From Clostridiales bacterium (GTDB lineage: Bacteria > Bacillota > Clostridia > Oscillospirales > Oscillospiraceae): a stretch of DNA of 6,429 nucleotides. Below the pieces are notes generated by a model that did not search any database, was not told the origin of the DNA, and saw only the letters and a program-made list of their open reading frames with translations. The stretch is taken from assembly GCA_012728025.1 (NCBI GenBank), contig JAAYFX010000203.1:1-6429 (forward strand), read 5' to 3'. The translations under genes were made by a program, and so were the position numbers. This document shows, piece by piece, positions 1-5,663 of this stretch (position 1 is the first letter of the stretch; each line of letters starts with the position of its first letter).

Positions 1-1
1 G

Positions 2-991
2 GAAATGATAACCCTTGCCATACAGCGCTGTGCGGCAGACCATGCTTCAGAGGTCACAGTTTCTGTCGTTCCCCTCCCCAACGACGAAATGAAAGGCCGT
101 ATAATCGGCAGAGAAGGACGCAATATCCGTGCCATAGAAACCCTGACCGGCGTTGACCTTATAATAGACGATACGCCCGAGGCCATAACCCTCTCAAGCT
201 TTGACCCAGTTCGCCGTGAGGTGGCAAGATTAACCCTTGAAAAGCTTATCCAAGACGGGCGGATACATCCGGCAAGGATAGAGGAAATGGTGGCCAAAGC
301 TCAGAAGGAAGTAAGCTCGGCTATAAAGGCAGAGGGAGAACGTGCCGTATTTGAAACCAATGTTCACGGCCTGCACCCCGACATTATAAAGCTTTTGGGC
401 CGCATGAAATACCGCACAAGCTATGGTCAAAACGTTTTAAACCACTCTATTGAGGTTTCTCACATAGCGGGGCTTTTGGCCTCCGAATTGGGAGTTAATG
501 TAGCCATTGCAAAGCGGGCCGGACTTTTACACGATATTGGAAAGGCCATCGACCATGAGGTTGAGGGCAGCCATGTCACCATAGGCGTAGACCTTGCCCG
601 CAAGTACAAGGAAAGCGAGGAGGTAATCCACGCTATCCACGCCCACCACGGGGATGTAGAGCCCCACACAATAATAGCCTGCTTGGTTCAGGCGGCGGAC
701 GCAATTTCCGCTGCACGTCCCGGAGCAAGGCGTGAAAATATCGAAAGCTATGTAAAGCGCCTTGAAAAGCTTGAGGAAGTCTCCAAGAGCTTCGGCGGAG
801 TTGAAAGCTGTTATGCCATTCAGGCCGGCAGGGAGATACGCATAATGGTCAAACCCGAGGAAGTAGGAGAGGACGAAATGATTCTCCTTGCCAGAGACAT
901 TGCCAAGAAGATTGAAGGCGAGCTTACCTATCCGGGGCAGATAAAGGTTCATGTCCTGCGTGAAACAAAGGCCGTAGAGTATGCGAAATAA
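2..991 (+). CDS. rny: Ribonuclease Y, C-terminal part (5' end outside window)
   Basis: RNase Y is a membrane-anchored endoribonuclease that initiates mRNA decay in Firmicutes. The reading frame is open to the left edge, and the visible 329 residues correspond to about the last two thirds of a usual protein of roughly 520 residues, so the N-terminal membrane anchor and coiled coil are missing. The ATG at 5 is an internal codon: family members read straight through the segment ITLAIQRCAADH. Counting that Met as 1, a KH RNA-binding domain lies at about 17-85 with its GxxG loop in GRIIGREGRN (31-40). An HD phosphohydrolase domain follows, with H147 in NHSIEVSH and the HD pair H176-D177 in LLHDIGKAIDHE. 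The C-terminus has the family segments AIQAGREIRIMVKPEE and the ending AVEYAK, so the gene is intact at its 3' end. A terminator follows, so it is not cotranscribed with the transporter by default. Identification is very secure. Confidence 0.97.
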   Translation, partial: EMITLAIQRCAADHASEVTVSVVPLPNDEMKGRIIGREGRNIRAIETLTGVDLIIDDTPEAITLSSFDPVRREVARLTLEKLIQDGRIHPARIEEMVAKAQKEVSSAIKAEGERAVFETNVHGLHPDIIKLLGRMKYRTSYGQNVLNHSIEVSHIAGLLASELGVNVAIAKRAGLLHDIGKAIDHEVEGSHVTIGVDLARKYKESEEVIHAIHAHHGDVEPHTIIACLVQAADAISAARPGARRENIESYVKRLEKLEEVSKSFGGVESCYAIQAGREIRIMVKPEEVGEDEMILLARDIAKKIEGELTYPGQIKVHVLRETKAVEYAK

Positions 992-1024
992 CTTCTAAAA
1001 CTACAAAATAACAAAAAATTAATT

Positions 1025-1057
1025 GCGCTCCGGATTAAAATTTCCGGAGCGCTTTTT
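1025..1057 (+). terminator. Rho-independent terminator of rny
   Basis: A perfect 10-bp GC-rich stem, GCGCTCCGGA (1025-1034) pairing with TCCGGAGCGC (1043-1052), closes an 8-nt AT loop and is followed directly by TTTTT. It lies 33 nt after the rny stop codon. An A6 run at 1013-1018 upstream of the stem means it could also work in the opposite direction, although no converging gene is visible. It separates rny from the transporter operon. Confidence 0.93.
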
Positions 1058-1164
1058 CTCTGTGGGAAAACCTTAATCTGGTAAACTAAAAGACATAAAA
1101 CTTGCAATTGCCCCAAAATGTAGGTGGTGTGCCACATATATCGCCCTTTTTTAGTCGTGGAGTA
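1058..1164. other. Non-coding stretch between rny terminator and transporter promoter
   Basis: No credible gene is present on either strand. It contains the perfect palindrome GCAATTGC (1104-1111) inside a TTGCAATT motif (1102-1109) that recurs at the promoter. It also has a short hairpin GTGG/CCAC (1124-1127 with 1132-1135) and a T6 run (1147-1152). The hairpin is separated from the T run by 11 nt, so it is not a convincing terminator. The stretch probably holds upstream regulatory sites for the transporter operon, but this is inference. Confidence 0.5.
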
Positions 1165-1193
1165 TTGCAATTACTGGTCAAATTGTATATACT
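1165..1193 (+). promoter_or_regulatory. Sigma-A type promoter for the transporter operon
   Basis: A -35 element TTGCAA (1165-1170, four of six consensus positions) is separated by an optimal 17-nt spacer from a -10 element TATACT (1188-1193, five of six). Transcription would start near 1199-1201, giving a leader of about 130 nt before the binding-protein ATG. It is the best-spaced promoter in the intergenic region and sits between the rny terminator and the operon, as expected. The TTGCAATT repeat overlaps the -35 box. Confidence 0.7.
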
Positions 1194-1210
1194 GCTAGAG
1201 GTAATTGTAA
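1165..1210. repeat. Imperfect inverted repeat flanking the -10 box (possible operator)
   Basis: TTGCAATTAC (1165-1174) and GTAATTGTAA (1201-1210) are inverted copies matching at 9 of 10 positions, separated by 26 nt and centred near the start of the -10 element. The left arm covers the -35 box and the right arm begins at the likely transcription start. A third copy of the TTGCAATT core lies 63 nt upstream of the left arm in direct orientation (1102-1109). The arrangement resembles a regulator binding as dimers or looping across a promoter. No specific regulator is recognised, and AT-rich chance similarity is possible. Confidence 0.4.
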
Positions 1211-1328
1211 AGGTTTTCTCAAGACGTGCCCGCGGCGACCTTCAAAATGCATAGGCAAAGAGGAAGGCGGGGATGGGCTTTATGTCTTGGGGAAATACTA
1301 TAAATTATTTTATGAAGGAGAAAAACTA
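1200..1328 (+). promoter_or_regulatory. Structured 5' leader of the transporter mRNA (possible cis-regulatory RNA)
   Basis: The predicted untranslated leader can fold into a long basal helix: 1213-1225 pairs with 1284-1296 over 13 bp, ten Watson-Crick and three G-U. Inside it, CCCGC (1229-1233) can pair with GCGGG (1267-1271) and CTTC (1240-1243) with GAAG (1263-1266), leaving a 19-nt apical loop. The left strand of the basal helix, TTTTCTC (1214-1220), is also perfectly complementary to GAGAAAA (1318-1324), which overlaps the Shine-Dalgarno sequence. The two pairings are mutually exclusive. No known riboswitch class is recognised. The pairings are read from the sequence; regulation is inference. 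Confidence 0.4.
1314..1320 (+). promoter_or_regulatory. Ribosome binding site of the binding-protein gene
   Basis: GAAGGAG lies 8 nt before the ATG at 1329. This decides the start: the in-frame TTG at 1287 would put this site inside the coding sequence and would add 14 polar residues in front of an otherwise canonical lipoprotein signal peptide. Confidence 0.85.
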
Positions 1329-2903
1329 ATGAGAATCAGCAAAAGGATACCAGCGTTGTTATTGGCCCTTCTTATGCTGACTGTTGCACTGAGCGGCTGC
1401 TCAGGCGATAAGTCCAATGAAGAAGCGGACAAGACCCCGACACCCGAGCAGACAGAACAGGAAGCTATCCCATCCGGAGAACCCCTTATGGGCGGAGACC
1501 TTATAGTGGGTATAGCTCAAGACCTTGACGACACTTTCGACCCCCACCAGATGGTATCGGCAGGCACTCGTGAGGTGCTTTTCAATGTTTTTGAAGGACT
1601 TGTAAAGCCCGACACCAAGGGAAACCTTGTTCCCGCCGTAGCCTCCGACTATGAGATTGCAGAAACGGGCGACAGCTTTATCTTCACCCTCCGTGAGGGA
1701 GTAAAGTTTCATAACGGTGAAACTGTTACGGCAGATGACGTTGTTTATTCCATAAGCCGTATCGCCGGCCTTGATGACGGCAAGCCCCTGATGGACGGAA
1801 TGGATGCCATAGCCTCTGTTGAAGCTAGGGATGAAAAAACCATTACTGTCACTTTAAGCGAACCTAATATAGAGCTTTTGGCTCTTCTGACGGCGGGCAT
1901 AATCCCCGAAGGCTGTGACCCTTCTGTGGAAACTGTCGGAACCGGTCCTTTTATGTATAAATCCCGTTCTCCTCAGGAGAATGTCATAATAGAAAAGTTT
2001 GATGGCTATTGGGGCGAAGAAGCCTTTGTAGACAGTGTTACTTACAAGATAATTTCAAACGGAGAGGCCCTTATAATGTCTCTGCAAGGGGGCGCTATTG
2101 ACCTTGCCGCTCACCTGACCAGCGCTCAAGCAAATGAGCTTAGTGATGATTTTACGGTTCTTGAAGGAACTATGAATTTGGTTCAGGCACTTTACCTTAA
2201 TAACGAGGTAGAGCCCTTTGACAATGTTGAAGTGAGAAGAGCCATTTCCTATGCCCTTGATAGAGGCATGATTATGGACTTTCTGGCAGAGGGCAGGGGC
2301 ACAGAGGTTGGCAGCAGTATGTATCCTGCCTTTGGAAAATATTTTGTCCCCGAGCTTTCCGACCACTATTCATACGACCCTGAAAAGGCAATGCAGCTTT
2401 TGGCCGATGCGGGTTATCCCGATGGCTTTGAGTTTGACTGCACCGTGCCTTCAAACTATCAGCCTCATATAGACACTGCCGAAATTTTGGCAGAGCAGCT
2501 TCGTGCCATTGGAATCACAATGGAAATCCAGCTTGTTGACTGGGAAACTTGGCTTACGGAAACTTATCTTTCCCGCAACTATGAGACCACAGTTGTCGGT
2601 GTGGATGCTTCGACCATGACAGCAAGAGCCATGTTAGAGCGCTTCACCTCGGATTCCGGCTCAAACTTCATAAACTTCAATGACGAAGAATATGATGAAA
2701 TCTTCAAAAAGGCCATAAGCTCCATAGATGATGAGGAGCAGGTTTCTTACTACAAGGAGCTTTTGAGCATACTTACCGATAGGGCGGCAAATCTTTATAT
2801 TCAAGACCTTTGCGACCTTGTGGCTATGCGAGAAGGCATTTCCGGATACGAATTTTACCCGATTTACGTGATGGATATGTCTAAGGTTTATTTCACAGAA
2901 TAA
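1329..2903 (+). CDS. ABC transporter substrate-binding lipoprotein, SBP_bac_5 family (DppA/OppA/NikA type)
   Basis: This is the extracytoplasmic receptor that captures the substrate and delivers it to the permeases encoded downstream. The 524-residue precursor starts with a basic n-region, a Leu/Ala-rich h-region and a lipobox LSGC ending at C24, predicting lipid anchoring on the outer membrane face. An acidic Thr/Pro-rich linker (about 25-48) follows. Family 5 binding-protein signatures are present in order: FTLREGVKFHNG (119-130) running into ADDVVYS, GTGPF (204-208), and RRAISYALDR (303-312). The length is normal for the family. The segment around residues 422-435, where dipeptide and oligopeptide receptors usually carry a Trp plus an Asp/Pro-rich stretch, here reads VVGVDASTM and keeps only one Asp (D426). 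The ligand therefore cannot be assigned to peptides with confidence; nickel, metallophores and other ligands are also known for this family. It is first in the operon, behind its own promoter and leader. Confidence 0.93.
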   Translation: MRISKRIPALLLALLMLTVALSGCSGDKSNEEADKTPTPEQTEQEAIPSGEPLMGGDLIVGIAQDLDDTFDPHQMVSAGTREVLFNVFEGLVKPDTKGNLVPAVASDYEIAETGDSFIFTLREGVKFHNGETVTADDVVYSISRIAGLDDGKPLMDGMDAIASVEARDEKTITVTLSEPNIELLALLTAGIIPEGCDPSVETVGTGPFMYKSRSPQENVIIEKFDGYWGEEAFVDSVTYKIISNGEALIMSLQGGAIDLAAHLTSAQANELSDDFTVLEGTMNLVQALYLNNEVEPFDNVEVRRAISYALDRGMIMDFLAEGRGTEVGSSMYPAFGKYFVPELSDHYSYDPEKAMQLLADAGYPDGFEFDCTVPSNYQPHIDTAEILAEQLRAIGITMEIQLVDWETWLTETYLSRNYETTVVGVDASTMTARAMLERFTSDSGSNFINFNDEEYDEIFKKAISSIDDEEQVSYYKELLSILTDRAANLYIQDLCDLVAMREGISGYEFYPIYVMDMSKVYFTE

Positions 2904-2925
2904 ATTAGCTTTGAGGTCTTTAAAC

Positions 2926-2954
2926 AGCCTTGGCGGATTTCTCCGTGGGCTTTT
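2926..2954 (+). other. Weak terminator-like hairpin after the binding-protein gene
   Basis: AGCCT (2926-2930) and GCGGA (2933-2937) can pair with TCCGT (2942-2946) and GGGCT (2947-2951), including two G-U pairs and a 2-nt bulge, around a TTTC loop. Only a short TTTT run (2951-2954) follows. It may act as a leaky terminator or attenuator lowering transcription into the permease and ATPase genes. The stem is imperfect and the T run short, so this is tentative. Confidence 0.35.
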
Positions 2955-2963
2955 GTGAATATG

Positions 2964-3011
2964 AAGCAGGGCGGTCTTTCGTTAGCCTATTATGAAAGAA
3001 CCGCTCTGCTT
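2964..3011 (+). other. Long imperfect hairpin between binding-protein and permease genes
   Basis: Positions 2964-2980 pair with 2994-3011 to give 17 base pairs, one of them G-U, with a single bulged A at 2999 and a 13-nt loop. No T run follows, so it is not a classical intrinsic terminator. Stable hairpins at this point in binding-protein-dependent transporter operons are known to protect the upstream message from 3' exonuclease and so raise the amount of binding protein relative to the membrane complex. That role is inferred here from position and stability. Confidence 0.6.
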
Positions 3012-3048
3012 TAACGGCTACTGGAAAATCAGCAAAACATACAGACTT

Positions 3049-3053
3049 GGAGG
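3049..3053 (+). promoter_or_regulatory. Ribosome binding site of the first permease gene
   Basis: GGAGG with a 5-nt spacer precedes the ATG at 3059. It rules out the in-frame TTG at 3047, which overlaps the site itself. Confidence 0.85.
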
Positions 3054-3058
3054 AAAAA

Positions 3059-4000
3059 ATGCGCTATATCTTAAAAAAAGCGGGTGTTTTTATCCTGACC
3101 CTCCTTGTCATTTCCGCATTTGTTTTTTTTGCCTTCCAAATCATCCCCGGTGACCCTACCGCAAGAATGCTTGGGACACAGGCCACACAGGAAAAGGTTG
3201 AGGCTCTTCGGGAGGAGCTTGGACTTACAGACCCAGCCATATTACGATATTTTCACTGGCTGAAGGGCTTTGTTACCGGAGATTACGGCATATCATACAG
3301 TTACAATATGCCGGTAAAAGAGCTTTTGGCGGGAAAGCTTGGGATAACAGCGGCTTTGAGTCTGCTTTCCTTCTCTATGATTTTGCTAATATCATTTCCC
3401 ATAGGTGTTTTGCTTGCAAGATTTGCCCATAGCATTCCGGATAGAATTTTTATGATATTTAACCAAATCATCATGTCAATACCACCCTTTTTCATAGGTA
3501 TTCTTTTCACTTATTTTTTCGGACTGGTATTAAAGTTTTTCACGCCGGGGGGCTTTGTTGACAGGACCATAGACCCTGCCGCCTTTTGGGGCTATCTGGT
3601 TTTTCCGGCTCTTGCCATAGCTCTTCCCAAAAGCGCCATGGTAATAAAGCTTTTACGCAGCAGTATGCTTCGGGAAATGAACGAGGACTATGTGCGCACT
3701 GCCTTCAGTCGGGGCAACAGCCGTTGGCGTGTTATACGCATCCATGTTTTGCGAAACGCCATCATACCGGTGGTTACCTTTCTTGCAGTTACCCTTGTGG
3801 ACATAATAGCTGGCAGTATAATAATAGAACAGGTTTTCTCAATACCGGGTATAGGCAGGCTTCTTCTAAGCTCCATAATAGGCCGAGACATACCGGTGGT
3901 ACAGACGATAATAATGATAATCGCCATAATTGTCATAACAGTAAACTATTTGGCGGACGTATCTTATAAATATATTGACCCAAGAATTCGCTTCCGATGA
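3059..4000 (+). CDS. ABC transporter permease, DppB/OppB/NikB type
   Basis: This is one of the two integral membrane subunits that form the translocation path of the importer. The 313-residue length is typical of the family. The first membrane helix (about 8-29) ends in the conserved FQIIPGDP segment (26-33), the hallmark of B-type subunits, followed by an extracytoplasmic stretch. Further hydrophobic helices lie at about 98-120, 131-160, 176-198, 234-258 and 280-304, making six in all. The cytoplasmic coupling loop that contacts the ATPase (the EAA loop) is DYVRTAFSRG (210-219) through RNAIIP (232-237). Its centre reads AFSRG where most relatives have ARAKG, while the key Gly is kept. A run of eight T bases (3123-3130) lies within the first helix codons. 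It is followed after 39 nt by the partner permease. The substrate is unknown; the family assignment is secure. Confidence 0.94.
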   Translation: MRYILKKAGVFILTLLVISAFVFFAFQIIPGDPTARMLGTQATQEKVEALREELGLTDPAILRYFHWLKGFVTGDYGISYSYNMPVKELLAGKLGITAALSLLSFSMILLISFPIGVLLARFAHSIPDRIFMIFNQIIMSIPPFFIGILFTYFFGLVLKFFTPGGFVDRTIDPAAFWGYLVFPALAIALPKSAMVIKLLRSSMLREMNEDYVRTAFSRGNSRWRVIRIHVLRNAIIPVVTFLAVTLVDIIAGSIIIEQVFSIPGIGRLLLSSIIGRDIPVVQTIIMIIAIIVITVNYLADVSYKYIDPRIRFR

Positions 4001-4027
4001 TTACCAATATGCCATCCAAGGCGCCTC

Positions 4028-4033
4028 AGGAGG
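4028..4033 (+). promoter_or_regulatory. Ribosome binding site supporting the GTG start of the second permease
   Basis: A perfect AGGAGG lies 6 nt before the GTG at 4040. It is the main reason to accept this non-ATG start, since no ATG or other strong site exists upstream in the same frame. Confidence 0.75.
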
Positions 4034-4039
4034 CCAAAA

Positions 4040-4882
4040 GTGAGAAAAACACCAAATTACAGTCTTATATTCGGATGCGCCTTAACGGCTCTTATGGTAA
4101 GCGTGATAGTAATCGGATACTTCTGGACACCATTTGACCCTGATACCATGTCTACTTCAAGCAAAAGCATGCCTCCCAACTCTGTCCATCTTTTGGGAAC
4201 AGATAACTTTGGACGGGATATCTTAAGCCGTATTATGGAAGGAGCGGGAACAACCCTGCTCATCGCTTTTCTGGCAGTTTCCATAGGCGCTTTGGTTGGT
4301 ACGCTCATAGGCGGGCTGACTGGCTATTTCGGCGGACACGCTGATGAAATAATAATGCGAATAAACGACGCTGTAACAGCCTTTCCCAGCATACTTCTTG
4401 CCCTTGTTGTAATAACCATAACCGGCAACGGTAAAACTAACATAATTATAGTATTAGGAATCTTATTTATCCCTAGCTTTGCAAGGGTTATAAGAGGGGA
4501 ATTTGTAAAACAGCGAAATATGGACTATGTGAAAAATGCAAAGCTTATGGGCGTTTCAAATATGCGTATAATTTTTGTCCATATACTGCCGAACATTGCC
4601 ACTGTTTTATTATCCTCTATTGCCATAGGCTTTAACAATGCTGTGCTTGCCGAGGCCAGCATGAGCTATCTTGGGGTTGGGGTTAAACCTACGGAAAGTG
4701 CAAGTTTAGGCAGGATGCTTTTAGACTCTCAAGCCTATCTTTTCTCGGCACCTTGGCAGGCTCTTTCGGCGGGCTTTTCCATTTCTATTTTAATTCTGGG
4801 TTTTGCCCTCATATCCGAGGGCTTAGGATACAGGCCAACTTGGCGGCCTGCAGCGAAACGGAGGCGTAAGGCAGATGCTTGA
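4040..4882 (+). CDS. ABC transporter permease, DppC/OppC/NikC type
   Basis: This is the second membrane subunit, expected to pair with the product of the preceding gene. The 280 residues begin from a GTG codon with a strong upstream ribosome binding site. A first membrane helix (about 8-28) is followed by the C-type signature HLLGTDNFGRDILSR (50-64), then hydrophobic helices at about 71-95, 110-128, 133-148, 187-210 and 240-262. The coupling loop with the ATPase is DYVKNAKLMG (162-171) through HILPN (181-185). The C-terminus ends in a very basic tail (KRRRK) after SEGLGYRPTW, where many relatives have a GDxLRDxLDPR ending. The N-terminus is short for this family, and a different-frame ATG at 3997 overlaps the stop of the previous gene as ATGA, so the true start or frame deserves checking. 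It overlaps the next gene by 8 nt. Confidence 0.92.
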   Translation: MRKTPNYSLIFGCALTALMVSVIVIGYFWTPFDPDTMSTSSKSMPPNSVHLLGTDNFGRDILSRIMEGAGTTLLIAFLAVSIGALVGTLIGGLTGYFGGHADEIIMRINDAVTAFPSILLALVVITITGNGKTNIIIVLGILFIPSFARVIRGEFVKQRNMDYVKNAKLMGVSNMRIIFVHILPNIATVLLSSIAIGFNNAVLAEASMSYLGVGVKPTESASLGRMLLDSQAYLFSAPWQALSAGFSISILILGFALISEGLGYRPTWRPAAKRRRKADA

Positions 4883-5663
4883 AATAAAAAACCTGTCGGT
4901 TGCGTTTAACGACGGCCGAGAATGTACTGCGGTGCAAGGGATAGACCTGCATATGGCTCAGGGAGACACCCTTGGTCTTGTGGGGGAATCCGGCTCGGGG
5001 AAAACAGTGACGGCACTTACCGTTGCGGGCCTTATAGCTAAAGGTCAGGCAAGGGTGGATGGGGAGATTCTTTTCGAGGGTAAAGACCTTTTAAAATGCA
5101 GCGTAGAGGAAATGCGTCTTTTACAGGGCAAGGATATAGGTGTTATATTTCAGGAGCCCATGACAAGTCTTGACCCCCTTATGCGAGTGGGACGCCAGAT
5201 TGGCGAAACTCTTAAGCTTCACTGTAAGTTTAACGCCGAGGAAAGGCGGAAAATGGTTCTGGAGGTCATGCGTCTTGTGGGCCTGCCGGAGCCTGATACA
5301 ACTTATAAAAAATATCCCCACCAACTGTCCGGCGGGCAAAGACAAAGGGCTATGATAGCCTCAGCATTCATAACCCACCCGAAGCTTTTAATTCTTGATG
5401 AGCCTACAACCGCCTTGGATGTTACAGTTCAGGCCCAGATAATAGAGCTTTTGCGGCGATTGAACGAAAAGTGCGGCGTAAGCCTGCTTTTCATCTCCCA
5501 CGACCTTAGGGTTGTAAGGCGGGTATGCAAGAAGGTTGCCGTTATGTATAGAGGCCAGATTGTTGAACAGGGGGATACAGAGCAGATATTCTCAGACCCC
5601 CAGCACGAATACACAAAAAAGCTTGTTTCCGCCGTATCCACTAGGAGAAGAATGAATGTCTGA
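4875..5663 (+). CDS. ABC transporter ATP-binding protein, DppD/OppD/NikD type
   Basis: This cytoplasmic ATPase energises import together with the F-type subunit encoded next. All nucleotide-binding motifs are intact: Walker A GESGSGKT (37-44), Q-loop glutamine Q93 in VIFQEPMTSLDP, signature LSGGQ (151-155), Walker B LLILDEP (171-177), D-loop TALD (179-182) and switch histidine H209 in FISHDL. At 262 residues it is about 60 shorter than typical OppD/DppD. It stops soon after HEYTKKL and so lacks most of the C-terminal oligo_HPY extension with its cysteine cluster. This size is closer to NikD/CntD-like ATPases. The ATG overlaps the permease stop by 8 nt (ATGCTTGA), and GGAGG at 4860-4864 precedes it by 10 nt, so it is probably translationally coupled. 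Family certain, substrate unknown. Confidence 0.95.
   Translation: MLEIKNLSVAFNDGRECTAVQGIDLHMAQGDTLGLVGESGSGKTVTALTVAGLIAKGQARVDGEILFEGKDLLKCSVEEMRLLQGKDIGVIFQEPMTSLDPLMRVGRQIGETLKLHCKFNAEERRKMVLEVMRLVGLPEPDTTYKKYPHQLSGGQRQRAMIASAFITHPKLLILDEPTTALDVTVQAQIIELLRRLNEKCGVSLLFISHDLRVVRRVCKKVAVMYRGQIVEQGDTEQIFSDPQHEYTKKLVSAVSTRRRMNV

Noticed and set aside
5..7. ATG at 5 as the start of rny
   Set aside because: The frame is open to the left edge and the residues after this Met match the interior of RNase Y, so the gene begins outside the window.
527..952. 141-codon reading frame on the minus strand
   Set aside because: It lies entirely opposite the conserved HD and C-terminal regions of rny and has no recognisable domain or ribosome binding site; it is a shadow.
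1124..1152. Hairpin GTGG/CCAC followed by T6 as a second terminator
   Set aside because: The stem is only 4 bp and 11 nt separate it from the T run.
949..1170. 73-codon minus-strand reading frame over the rny end and intergenic region
   Set aside because: It runs through the rny terminator and shows no family resemblance.
1299..1304. TATAAA as a second -10 element close to the binding-protein gene
   Set aside because: No acceptable -35 box lies at 16-18 nt upstream, and the start site would fall almost at the ribosome binding site.
1287..1328. TTG at 1287 as start of the binding protein
   Set aside because: It has no ribosome binding site in front, would place GAAGGAG inside the gene and would add a polar extension before a textbook lipoprotein signal peptide.
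1200..1328. Assignment of the leader to a known riboswitch (cobalamin, NiCo, guanidine, c-di-GMP and others)
   Set aside because: Their conserved core sequences, as far as I can recall them, are not visible; only generic helices can be drawn.
3047..3058. TTG at 3047 as start of the first permease
   Set aside because: The codon overlaps the GGAGG site that serves the ATG at 3059.
3586..3969. 127-codon alternative-frame reading frame inside the first permease
   Set aside because: The overlapping frame is a conserved permease with membrane helices and coupling loop, and the alternative product has low-complexity His/Asn/Ser composition.
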